A DNA stretch of 11,548 bases from CAZAYB01 sp964489215 (GTDB taxonomy: Bacteria > Planctomycetota > Phycisphaerae > Sedimentisphaerales > Anaerohalosphaeraceae). Positions 4,801-11,548 of the stretch are shown in pieces. How positions within the stretch are numbered: the first letter of the stretch is position 1; each line of letters begins with the position of its first letter. The position numbers were made by a program, and so were the translations under genes. The notes beneath the pieces were generated by a model that was not told the DNA's origin, did not search any database, and worked only from the letters and a program-made list of their open reading frames with translations. The stretch covers positions 1 through 11,548 of the forward strand of contig CAZAYB010000090.1 of the NCBI GenBank assembly GCA_964489215.1, read 5' to 3'.

Positions 4801-7645
4801 AAGCAGAGGCTGTGACCTGTGCACATCTATTGCAAAGATCAGGATTTTGAGGATCGTCACCAACGCTTGGCCAGTAGTTCCAGCATCTTTGGCATTTTTG
4901 ATGACTGCTTTTATCGGCCTGGATATTCAGCTGTTCTGACTGGGATAGTTTTATTTCGCTGACGATGCAAAGAGCTGCGAATTCCTCGGTTCCAAAATCA
5001 TTTAGAAGATTCAGGGTCTGGGGGTCTGCGTTTATGTTTACAGAAGCTTCCTGGTTGCTGTTAATGACATTGTCGTTTCGGAGACCTTCAAGAACCCTCA
5101 GGACATTGTCTCTGAGGTCCATTATTTTTTGCCATTTTGATTCATTTTTTTGCCAGTCTATATTTTTGTTTTCAGCGGGCATGTGCTGGATGTGTACGGT
5201 CTGTAAGTTTTCGTCGTTTTCGTTTAAGGATCTCCAAGCCTCTTCACAGGTGTGGACGAGGATTGGGGCGAGCAATTTAATCAGCCCTTCGAGGATTTCT
5301 CTCATTGCAGTCTGGCAGGATCTTCTGGAATGTGAGTCGGCCTTGTCGCAGTAGAGCCTGTCTTTCAATACGTCCATGTAGATATTACTCATTTCGACGG
5401 TACAGAAGTTATAGATCAGAGAAAATACTCGATGGAAGGCGTAATTTTCATAGGCTTCGTGCACTTTTTCAGTTAGCTTTTGGTATTGCTGCACAGCCCA
5501 CTGGTCTATAGATTTCATTTTTTCATATTCTACAGCTTTATCTTTTGAATAGTCGTTTATGTTTCCGAGTATGTATCTTAGTGTGTTTCTTATTTTTCGA
5601 TAAGCATCCTGGAGTCTTCCAATAAGTTCGTCAGAACATCTCATATCTTCCTGGTAATTAACGCTTGCAACCCAGAGCCTTAATATGTCTGCGCCGTATT
5701 TATTGATTTCCTCCAGAGCAGAGACGTAGTTTCCAGCGCTTTTAGACTGTTTCATTCCCTTTTCGTCAACGGTAAATCCGTGTGTAAGTACAGTTTTAAA
5801 CGGCGGCTGACCAATTGCCCCAAGCGCAGGTAAAAGCGACAGCTGGAACCATCCTCTGTGCTGGTCGCTGCCTTCAAGGTACATATCTACGGGTACCTGC
5901 CATCGGTTTCTATGTGCGACACTGTACCATGAGCATCCGGATTCGAACCATACATCGAAAATGTTTTCTTCTTTTTGGAGGTCTTCCCATGAAAATTCAG
6001 GGGGCAGTTTGAAATTTTCTCCGAGTATTTGTTCTGGCGTATCTGTGAACCATGAATCTGAGCCGTTTTGTCCTATGTGTTCTGCAACAGCGAGTACGGA
6101 TTCCTTTGTGAGCAGCGGTTCACCTTTTGAGTTTACGAATGAAGGTATTGCCAGTCCCCAGCTTCTTTGTCTGCTTATGCACCAGTCTGGTCTGCTTTCC
6201 AGCATTCCTGCTATTCTTTTTTCACCCCATGCAGGTATCCATTTAACTGATTTTGTGCTTTCAAGTGCCATATTTCTGAGGCTTTTGTTTTGGTGTTTTG
6301 ATTTTTGATCGACACTGATGAACCATTGTTCGGTGGCGCGGAAGATTACTGGGGTTTTGCTTCTCCAGCAATGCGGATAGCTGTGCGGTGCATTATGAGA
6401 GGCGAACATGTTGTTTGTTTTTTCCAGATGTTCGTTTACAACTGGGTCAACTTTCAGTACGTTTTTTCCTTTCAGGAAATCCGGTACTGTGTCGTCGTAA
6501 GAACCGTCAGCTTTTACGGGGGAATATACATCCAGTCCGTATTTTTGTCCAGTCATGTAGTCTTCTGCTCCGTGTCCCGGTGCGGTGTGTACAAGTCCAG
6601 TGCCGTCTTCAGTTGTTACATAGTTTGCCAGGACGATTTTGTATGCAGTTTTATCGGTTGGGTTTTCTTTTATGAAAGGATGTTCGTATCTTAGGTTTTC
6701 AAGCTGTGATCCTTTTACTTTACCGATAATCTCAAATTGTTCTTCTTTGAGCGAGCCAGCCCGGGTTATAGCGTCAAGCCTGTCGACTCCGATGATGGAT
6801 GTATGAGTTTGTCCGTTTTTCTGGTATTTCAGTCCTACGTATTCGAGGTCTGGATGTACCGCAATTGCCAGGTTGGCAGCGAGTGTCCATGGAGTGGTTG
6901 TCCAAATCATGAAGCTTACATTTTGGCAGTCCTGTGATATAAGTCCGAGCTTTCTGATTTTTTCTATGTCCTGTTCGCATACGTTGAAGTTTACGTATAT
7001 GCTTGGGCTTTGGGTGTCGTAGTATTCAAGTTCGGCATCTGCCAGGGCGGTTTCGCAATCGACGCACCAGTGTATTGGTTTGAGCTGTTTGTATACCAGT
7101 TTGTTTTCGACGAGTTTTGCAAAAACTTCGAGGATTCCTTTTTCGTAAACGGGTTTTAAGGTCAGGTATGGATTATCAAAATCACCGAAAATACCCAGAG
7201 ACTGAAACTGTTTAGACTGTACCTTTACGAATTTTGAGGCGTATTTTTTACATAGCTTTCGAATCTGTGGTTTTGTCATTTCCTTTGCTTTTTGTCCGAG
7301 CTGTGCCATGACCTTTACTTCAATCGGCAGTCCGTGGCAGTCCCATCCGGGTACGTATGGTGCTTTGAAACCTGTCATGGTTTTGTATTTAACCAGTATG
7401 TCTTTGAGGACCTTGTTAATGACGTGTCCCATGTGTATGTCGCCGTTTGCGTATGGGGGCCCGTCGTGGAGAATGTATTCCGGGGCGTCTTTCCTTGCCT
7501 CCATGATGGTGCTGTATATGTTTTTCTTTGCCCATTCCTTACGCAGTACAGGTTCTTTCTGTGTAAGGTTCGCTTTCATCGCGAAGCTGGTTTTCGGGAG
7601 ATTCAATGTATCCCGATATCCTTTGCCTTTTTTGTTTTCAGCCAC
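4799..7645 (-). CDS. ileS: Isoleucyl-tRNA synthetase
   Basis: Class I synthetase charging tRNA-Ile with isoleucine in the cytoplasm; 948 residues, a normal length for the bacterial type. In order: HMGH (71-74) in PYANGDIHMGH, the ATP-binding HIGH element; a zinc-type pair in HWCVDCETALADAELEY; the editing domain with MIWTTTPWTLAANLAI and GTGLVHTAPGHGAEDY, which removes misformed Val-tRNA; the second ATP loop, here KQSKS (632-636) in place of KMSKS; the anticodon-binding domain; and a C-terminal zinc ribbon with Cys918, Cys921, Cys938 and Cys941. The start is a GTG at 7643-7645 with AGAGGA seven bases upstream. A strong promoter lies just above; its leader of about 27 bases is far too short for a T-box. 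It runs convergent to the LPS pair, with 2 bp between stop codons. Identification is certain. Confidence 0.98.
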   Translation of the reverse strand: MAENKKGKGYRDTLNLPKTSFAMKANLTQKEPVLRKEWAKKNIYSTIMEARKDAPEYILHDGPPYANGDIHMGHVINKVLKDILVKYKTMTGFKAPYVPGWDCHGLPIEVKVMAQLGQKAKEMTKPQIRKLCKKYASKFVKVQSKQFQSLGIFGDFDNPYLTLKPVYEKGILEVFAKLVENKLVYKQLKPIHWCVDCETALADAELEYYDTQSPSIYVNFNVCEQDIEKIRKLGLISQDCQNVSFMIWTTTPWTLAANLAIAVHPDLEYVGLKYQKNGQTHTSIIGVDRLDAITRAGSLKEEQFEIIGKVKGSQLENLRYEHPFIKENPTDKTAYKIVLANYVTTEDGTGLVHTAPGHGAEDYMTGQKYGLDVYSPVKADGSYDDTVPDFLKGKNVLKVDPVVNEHLEKTNNMFASHNAPHSYPHCWRSKTPVIFRATEQWFISVDQKSKHQNKSLRNMALESTKSVKWIPAWGEKRIAGMLESRPDWCISRQRSWGLAIPSFVNSKGEPLLTKESVLAVAEHIGQNGSDSWFTDTPEQILGENFKLPPEFSWEDLQKEENIFDVWFESGCSWYSVAHRNRWQVPVDMYLEGSDQHRGWFQLSLLPALGAIGQPPFKTVLTHGFTVDEKGMKQSKSAGNYVSALEEINKYGADILRLWVASVNYQEDMRCSDELIGRLQDAYRKIRNTLRYILGNINDYSKDKAVEYEKMKSIDQWAVQQYQKLTEKVHEAYENYAFHRVFSLIYNFCTVEMSNIYMDVLKDRLYCDKADSHSRRSCQTAMREILEGLIKLLAPILVHTCEEAWRSLNENDENLQTVHIQHMPAENKNIDWQKNESKWQKIMDLRDNVLRVLEGLRNDNVINSNQEASVNINADPQTLNLLNDFGTEEFAALCIVSEIKLSQSEQLNIQADKSSHQKCQRCWNYWPSVGDDPQNPDLCNRCAQVTASA

Positions 7646-7678
7646 AATATAATCCTCTAAAAAATCATTAAACGGGAT

Positions 7679-7707
7679 ATAATAAGGTTTTTGGTTGGTT
7701 ATGTCAA
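7679..7707 (-). promoter_or_regulatory. Strong sigma70-like promoter of ileS
   Basis: On the minus strand a perfect TTGACA (7702-7707) is followed after 17 bp by TATTAT (7679-7684). Transcription would start near 7672. This is among the best promoters in the window, fitting a housekeeping gene. Confidence 0.75.
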
Positions 7708-7720
7708 CTCCTGAGAGTTG
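7705..7720 (+). repeat. Inverted repeat touching the ileS -35 box
   Basis: CAACTC (7705-7710) and GAGTTG (7715-7720) form a perfect 6-bp inverted repeat around CTGA. It shares three bases with the TTGACA box of the ileS promoter, so a bound regulator would compete with RNA polymerase. No T run follows on either strand, so a terminator is unlikely. Confidence 0.4.
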
Positions 7721-7772
7721 TGGTTTTGAGATAGTTATGAAAAAAAGGCGGGGTTATTAACGGGCTGGGGGT
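7711..7772 (-). terminator. C-rich, G-poor stretch after flagellin, possibly Rho-dependent
   Basis: Read along the flagellin transcript, this stretch is rich in C and nearly free of G, with runs such as ACCCCC and AACCCCGCC and a seven-T run at 7740-7746. There is no G-rich partner to make a hairpin, so an intrinsic terminator is not visible. The C-over-G bias is what Rho loading sites show, which is inference only. Confidence 0.25.
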
Positions 7773-8591
7773 TTATCCGTTCAGCAGCTTGTTTATCATA
7801 TCTTTCTGAAAATTGTTTGACTGGGCTGCCATTGCGACCGAAGCCTGTGCGAGGACCTGTTTTTCGGTAAGCTCAGCGACCTCAGATGCATAATCAACGT
7901 CTTCAATTCTGGATTTTGCGGCTGAGAGATTTTCTGCCTGTATCTGGTTTACCTCTATTGCGGTCTGGAGTGTGTTCATCTGAGAACCGATGAGAGTTCT
8001 TTTTTCATTGTGCTGCTGTATTGCATTATCTATTGCTGTCAGTGCCTGTTTTGCTTTTTGCGGGGTTTTTGAGCCTATTTCCACGGCATCGAGTCCAAGT
8101 GATTCAGCGGTGATATTGATATTGTGCAGTTGGATTTGCGAATCCTGATCGATGTGAACGGCGATTTCTGACGAGCGGTCGAGCAGTGCTATGTCGTTAA
8201 ATTTTGTGTCTTGAGCGGTTCTGTTGATTTCCTGTATTAGCTGGTTCATTTCAGCGTTTATAATGTTTCGCTGTGTTTTTGAATATGAACCTGTCGAGGC
8301 CTGCTGAGCGAGTTGTTTTACTCTTATGAGCATTGAGCCGGTGTTGTTCATTGCTCCTTCAGCAATCTGGAGCATGCTTATTGCGTCGTTTGCATTTCTT
8401 GTGCCTTGATTTATGGTTGCTATTCTTTCTCTGAGTGTTGAGGCGACAGCAGAGCCGGCAGGGTCATCCTGAGCGGAGACGATTCTTTTTCCGCTTGAAA
8501 GTTTTGCAATCGACCTTGCCATTGCGTCATAGTGTGTATTTACATGACGAATTGCAGAAAGGTTCATTATGTTTGTTCTCATCGAGAGCAT
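7773..8591 (-). CDS. fliC: Flagellin (short form)
   Basis: Flagellin is exported through the flagellar secretion system and polymerises into the filament. The 272-residue protein has both conserved ends: residues 5-60 include LSSGKRIVSAQDDPAG (32-47), and residues 220-272 include ENLSAAKSRIEDVDYASEVAEL, then a final NKLLNG close to the usual LL end. These ends form the D0 and D1 helices. The middle (about 145-190) is very short, so outer domains D2 and D3 are missing, as in other minimal flagellins. There are no cysteines. The first ATG is at 8589-8591; a second at 8580-8582 gives MRTNIMNLSA, closer to typical flagellin starts. GGAG lies 10 bases before the first and AGGA 11 before the second, so the choice is open. 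No other flagellar gene adjoins it. A sigma28-like promoter lies upstream. Confidence 0.93.
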   Translation of the reverse strand: MLSMRTNIMNLSAIRHVNTHYDAMARSIAKLSSGKRIVSAQDDPAGSAVASTLRERIATINQGTRNANDAISMLQIAEGAMNNTGSMLIRVKQLAQQASTGSYSKTQRNIINAEMNQLIQEINRTAQDTKFNDIALLDRSSEIAVHIDQDSQIQLHNINITAESLGLDAVEIGSKTPQKAKQALTAIDNAIQQHNEKRTLIGSQMNTLQTAIEVNQIQAENLSAAKSRIEDVDYASEVAELTEKQVLAQASVAMAAQSNNFQKDMINKLLNG

Positions 8592-8610
8592 AGTCCTATA
8601 ACTCCAACAG

Positions 8611-8677
8611 GATCAGACAGATACGTTAATGCCGATTTGTTTATCGACATTTCAGGCGGGCATCTTTATGTCTGATC
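8611..8677 (+). repeat. Nested inverted repeats between flagellin and polA
   Basis: GATCAGACA (8611-8619) is the exact reverse complement of TGTCTGATC (8669-8677), 49 bases apart. Inside lie ATGCC (8629-8633) with GGCAT (8659-8663), and CGAT (8633-8636) with ATCG (8643-8646). The set surrounds the sigma28-like promoter of flagellin. It could be a regulator site pair or a fold in DNA; nothing shows which. Confidence 0.4.
8641..8668 (-). promoter_or_regulatory. Sigma28 (FliA)-like promoter of flagellin
   Basis: On the minus strand TAAA (8665-8668) and GTCGATAA (8641-8648) resemble the flagellar sigma28 consensus TAAA-N15-GCCGATAA: seven of eight -10 bases match, but the spacer is 16, one base longer. 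Transcription would start near 8634, about 43 bases before the ORF. Late flagellar genes normally use this sigma factor, which supports the reading. Confidence 0.55.
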
Positions 8678-8686
8678 AGCAGTTGT

Positions 8687-8714
8687 TTGAGGGGTATTTG
8701 CAATCAGTTATTAT
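8687..8714 (+). promoter_or_regulatory. Sigma70-like promoter of polA
   Basis: TTGAGG (8687-8692) and TATTAT (8709-8714) are spaced by 16 bp. Transcription would begin near 8721, which lies after the TTG at 8718 and so supports the downstream ATG at 8781 as the real polA start. A second TATTAT at 8768-8773 sits 7 bases before that ATG but has no good -35. Confidence 0.5.
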
Positions 8715-8780
8715 GGTTTGGGGCAAAGGCAGTTGTGGTTTTTTCTTTTAATCGTCGTTAAGTTGGTTATTATAGTTGTG

Positions 8781-11528
8781 ATGACGAAGAAAAAAGCACG
8801 AAATATTTATATTATTGACGGTCATGCTCATATTTTTGCGGCTTATTTTGCGCCGATGGGTGCAAAGCTTTCGAGTCCATCTGGGGAGCCTACGAAAGCT
8901 ACTTATATATTTTCAACTGCTTTGCTTGGTCTTATCGAGAAATATTCTCCTGATATGCTTGTTGTTGCTATGGACCCGAAGGAGCCGAGTTTCAGGGTTG
9001 ATATATATCCGGATTACAAGGCGACTCGTCCTCCTATGCCGGATGATCTGCCTGTTCAGATTGACCGTATAGAACAGATACTTGAAAGTCTGCGGATACC
9101 TATGCTGCGAGTTCCTGGTTTTGAGGCGGATGATGTTATCGGTACATTGTCCAGGAAAGCTTCGAATGAGGGTATAGATGTTTATATCTGCTCCAGGGAC
9201 AAAGATATGATGCAGCTTGTGGGTGATCATGTTTTTACTTTCGATATCAAGAACGGGGAATGTATAGGCAGTGAGGAGATGTTTGCGAAATACGGAGTAA
9301 ATCCGTGCCAGTTTGTTGATATTCTTGCATTGCAGGGTGACAGTTCAGATAATGTTCCGGGTGTTCCTGATGTTGGTCCAAAGACAGCATTGAGCTGGAT
9401 ACAGAAGTACGGGTCTTTGGATAATCTTTATGCCCATGCCGATGATATTGGTGGTAAGCGGGGCAGGAGTCTTCGGGAGCATAAGGAGCAGGCTTATCTT
9501 AGCCAGAAGCTTGTAACTATCGATTGTAATGCTCCATTGGATATTGATTTTGATAAGTTCGCTCTTAAAGAGCCGGACCTTGAGAAGCTTGGTAAGCTTT
9601 TTACTGAACTTGACTTTACGAGGCTTATGAAGCAGTTGTCAATTAAGCCTTCGGAGGGTGAGGGTGTATCAGGAAAAACAGGCGTAGTGGAAGTGCAGGC
9701 AGATTCGGCATTGAATGAGCCTTTAGATGTTAATTATGAGCTTATTGATACAGATGAGAAATTTGAGAAGTTTTATAAGCAGCTGAGCGGGCAGAAGATA
9801 TTTGCTTTCGATACCGAGACCAATTCTATCGATGCAATGAAGGCGGATCTGGTTGGTCTTAGTTTCAGCTGGAAAAGCGGCAGTGGGTTTTATCTTCCTG
9901 TCAAGGCTCCTTTGGGGGGTAAGTGTCTCAGTGTTAAGCTTATCAGGGAAAAGCTCGGGCCGATAATGTCTGACAGTAAAATCAAGAAGGTTGGTCAGAA
10001 TATTAAGTATGACCTTTTGGTGATGCAAGGAGCTGGTATTGAGGTTGAAGGTGTTTATTTTGATACCATGGTGGCATCTTATGTTCTTTCGCCGGAGCGT
10101 ATGGGGCATGGTCTGGACCTTATGGCAAAGGATTATCTTGATTATGAAACTATATCGATAACGGAGCTTATCGGCAAGGGTAAGAACCAGCTGACTTTCG
10201 ATATGGTGGATACTGAGGCGGCTTGCAGGTATGCGGCAGAGGATTCTGATATTACCTGGCGTTTGTATGAGTATCTGTCCGGCAGGCTTGACAGGTCGGG
10301 GGAGCTGAGGAAGCTTTTTGAAGAAGTTGAGATGCCGCTTGTTTCTGTTTTATGGCGTATGGAGTCTCATGGAGTCAGTCTTGATACTGATCTTTTGCGG
10401 AAAATGAGTAATGAGATAAGCGACAGTCTTGACAGGCTTACCGATAAGATATATGAGCTTGCGGGGAGTGTTTTTAATATTGATTCACCTAAACAGCTGG
10501 CGGAGGTTCTTTTTGATAAGCTTGGGATGAAGTCGGTTAAGCAGGGCAAGACAATGCGTTCGACTGATGCTTCTGTTCTTGAGAGTCTAAAGCAGGATCA
10601 TGAGATAGTAAGTTATTTACTTGAGTATCGTCAGCTTGTAAAGCTCAGGAATACTTATGTTGATAAGCTTGGACAGCTGATAAATCCTCGTACGAACCGT
10701 GTTCATTGCAGTTTTAATCAGACGGTGACAGCGACAGGAAGGCTAAGCAGCAGTGATCCGAATTTGCAGAATATTCCGATTCGTACAGAGCTTGGCAGAA
10801 AGATTCGATCTGCGTTTATACCCGCAGATGATAATGACTGTATAGTTTCTGCGGACTATTCACAGATAGAGCTGCGAATGCTTGCTCACTTTTCATCGGA
10901 CCAGGCACTCATCAAGGCTTTTGAGGAGGACCAGGATATTCACAGCTTTGTTGCTTCTCAGATATATCAGGTTGGTCTGGATGAGGTAACCTCTCAAATG
11001 CGTGCTAACTGCAAGGCAGTAAATTTCGGTATTATATACGGACAGGGTGCTTACGGGCTTTCAAGGACTATTGGGATAAGTCAAAAGGAAGCTAAGGAAT
11101 TTATTAATGACTACTTCAGCAGGTACAGGTCGATTAAGGAGTTTATGGAAGGTATAGTTGCCAGGGCCAGGAAAAGCGGTTACGCAGAAACGATTCTTGG
11201 CCGAAGGAGGGTTATAACGGGTCTTAACAGCAGGAATTTCAATACGCGTACAAGTGCTGAGAGGATGGCAGTGAATACGACTATTCAGGGCTCGGCGGCA
11301 GATCTTATCAAGATAGCAATGATAAATATTGACAGAAAGATAAGGGAAAAGCAGATAAATGCAAGTATGACCCTTCAGATACATGATGAGCTGGTATTTG
11401 AGGTTCCAGAGAATGGTTCTGAAAAGATTGCAGCACAGATTAGCCGAGAGATGACAGATGCTATGGATCTTAATGTGCCGTTAAAGGTAGATGTTTCTGT
11501 TGGTCCTACCTGGCTTAGTGATAAATAG
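8781..11528 (+). CDS. polA: DNA polymerase I
   Basis: DNA polymerase I fills gaps during repair and removes RNA primers. All three domains are present in 915 residues. The 5'-nuclease domain (about 1-290) has IIDGHAH, EADDVIGT, CSRDKDMMQL and GDSSDNVPGVPDVGPKTA. The 3'-5' proofreading domain keeps its acidic residues: Asp344 and Glu346 (FDTET), Asp411 (QNIKYD), and Tyr484 with Asp488 (YAAEDSD), so proofreading is likely active, unlike in Taq. The polymerase domain has motif A with Asp692 (SADYSQIELR), motif B with Arg741, Lys745 and Phe749 (NFGIIYG; Phe is the form that discriminates against dideoxynucleotides), and motif C with His868, Asp869 and Glu870 (QIHDELVF). I take the ATG at 8781: an in-frame TTG at 8718 would add a hydrophobic segment unknown in PolA and precedes the predicted transcript start. 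The ribosome binding site is weak. The stop is 20 bp from the right edge. Confidence 0.97.
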   Translation: MTKKKARNIYIIDGHAHIFAAYFAPMGAKLSSPSGEPTKATYIFSTALLGLIEKYSPDMLVVAMDPKEPSFRVDIYPDYKATRPPMPDDLPVQIDRIEQILESLRIPMLRVPGFEADDVIGTLSRKASNEGIDVYICSRDKDMMQLVGDHVFTFDIKNGECIGSEEMFAKYGVNPCQFVDILALQGDSSDNVPGVPDVGPKTALSWIQKYGSLDNLYAHADDIGGKRGRSLREHKEQAYLSQKLVTIDCNAPLDIDFDKFALKEPDLEKLGKLFTELDFTRLMKQLSIKPSEGEGVSGKTGVVEVQADSALNEPLDVNYELIDTDEKFEKFYKQLSGQKIFAFDTETNSIDAMKADLVGLSFSWKSGSGFYLPVKAPLGGKCLSVKLIREKLGPIMSDSKIKKVGQNIKYDLLVMQGAGIEVEGVYFDTMVASYVLSPERMGHGLDLMAKDYLDYETISITELIGKGKNQLTFDMVDTEAACRYAAEDSDITWRLYEYLSGRLDRSGELRKLFEEVEMPLVSVLWRMESHGVSLDTDLLRKMSNEISDSLDRLTDKIYELAGSVFNIDSPKQLAEVLFDKLGMKSVKQGKTMRSTDASVLESLKQDHEIVSYLLEYRQLVKLRNTYVDKLGQLINPRTNRVHCSFNQTVTATGRLSSSDPNLQNIPIRTELGRKIRSAFIPADDNDCIVSADYSQIELRMLAHFSSDQALIKAFEEDQDIHSFVASQIYQVGLDEVTSQMRANCKAVNFGIIYGQGAYGLSRTIGISQKEAKEFINDYFSRYRSIKEFMEGIVARARKSGYAETILGRRRVITGLNSRNFNTRTSAERMAVNTTIQGSAADLIKIAMINIDRKIREKQINASMTLQIHDELVFEVPENGSEKIAAQISREMTDAMDLNVPLKVDVSVGPTWLSDK

Positions 11529-11548
11529 TTTAGCAGTGAAGTGAAAGG

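Noticed and set aside
4965..7660. Several plus-strand ORFs of 65-129 codons
   Set aside because: They lie wholly inside ileS on the other strand, are rich in Phe, Ser and Cys as expected from antisense reading of a T-rich strand, and match no family.
7646..7772. T-box or attenuator leader for ileS
   Set aside because: The strong promoter gives a leader of only about 27 bases, and no T-box core or terminator hairpin is present.
8718..8780. N-terminal extension of polA from a TTG start, with a hydrophobic segment
   Set aside because: It precedes the predicted transcription start near 8721, lacks a ribosome binding site and has no counterpart in PolA. The normal N-terminus begins at the ATG at 8781.

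Overview
The window looks like chromosomal DNA of a Gram-negative, flagellated bacterium of the PVC group, most plausibly an anaerobic Planctomycetota of class Phycisphaerae (inference). The evidence is the mix of genes: an archaeal/vacuolar-type ATPase operon in a bacterium, a cytidylate kinase-like protein, lipopolysaccharide-core genes (heptosyltransferase plus LPS kinase), a short flagellin, bacterial-type IleRS and a proofreading-competent DNA polymerase I. No rRNA, tRNA, insertion sequence or CRISPR array is visible. A run of 10 N at 3241-3250 shows this is a draft assembly.

Layout. 1-1036 (minus): the front of a V/A-type ATPase operon, with the peripheral-stalk subunit H gene first and the start of membrane subunit I running off the left edge. 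1270-1968 (minus): cytidylate kinase-like protein behind a strong sigma70-like promoter. 1969-2293: an intergenic stretch holding a candidate small structured RNA on the plus strand (promoter about 2134-2161, transcript about 2167-2262). Its large loop carries an anti-Shine-Dalgarno CCUCCUC. 2294-2737 (minus): Nudix hydrolase whose -10 box sits exactly where a leaderless mRNA would need it. 2871-4796 (plus): LPS kinase (interrupted by the assembly gap) overlapping a family 9 glycosyltransferase, probably a two-gene LPS-core unit. 4799-7645 (minus): ileS, convergent with that unit and only 2 bp from it. 7773-8591 (minus): flagellin with a sigma28-like promoter. 8781-11528 (plus): polA, divergent from flagellin.

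Most of the window is housekeeping sequence. The parts least explained by known families are the small-RNA locus at 2134-2262, its loop complementarity to the start of the V-ATPase operon, a 17-codon ORF with a very strong Shine-Dalgarno on the opposite strand of that locus, the leaderless Nudix promoter, and the nested inverted repeats in the flagellin/polA intergenic region. All are sequence readings without comparative or expression support.
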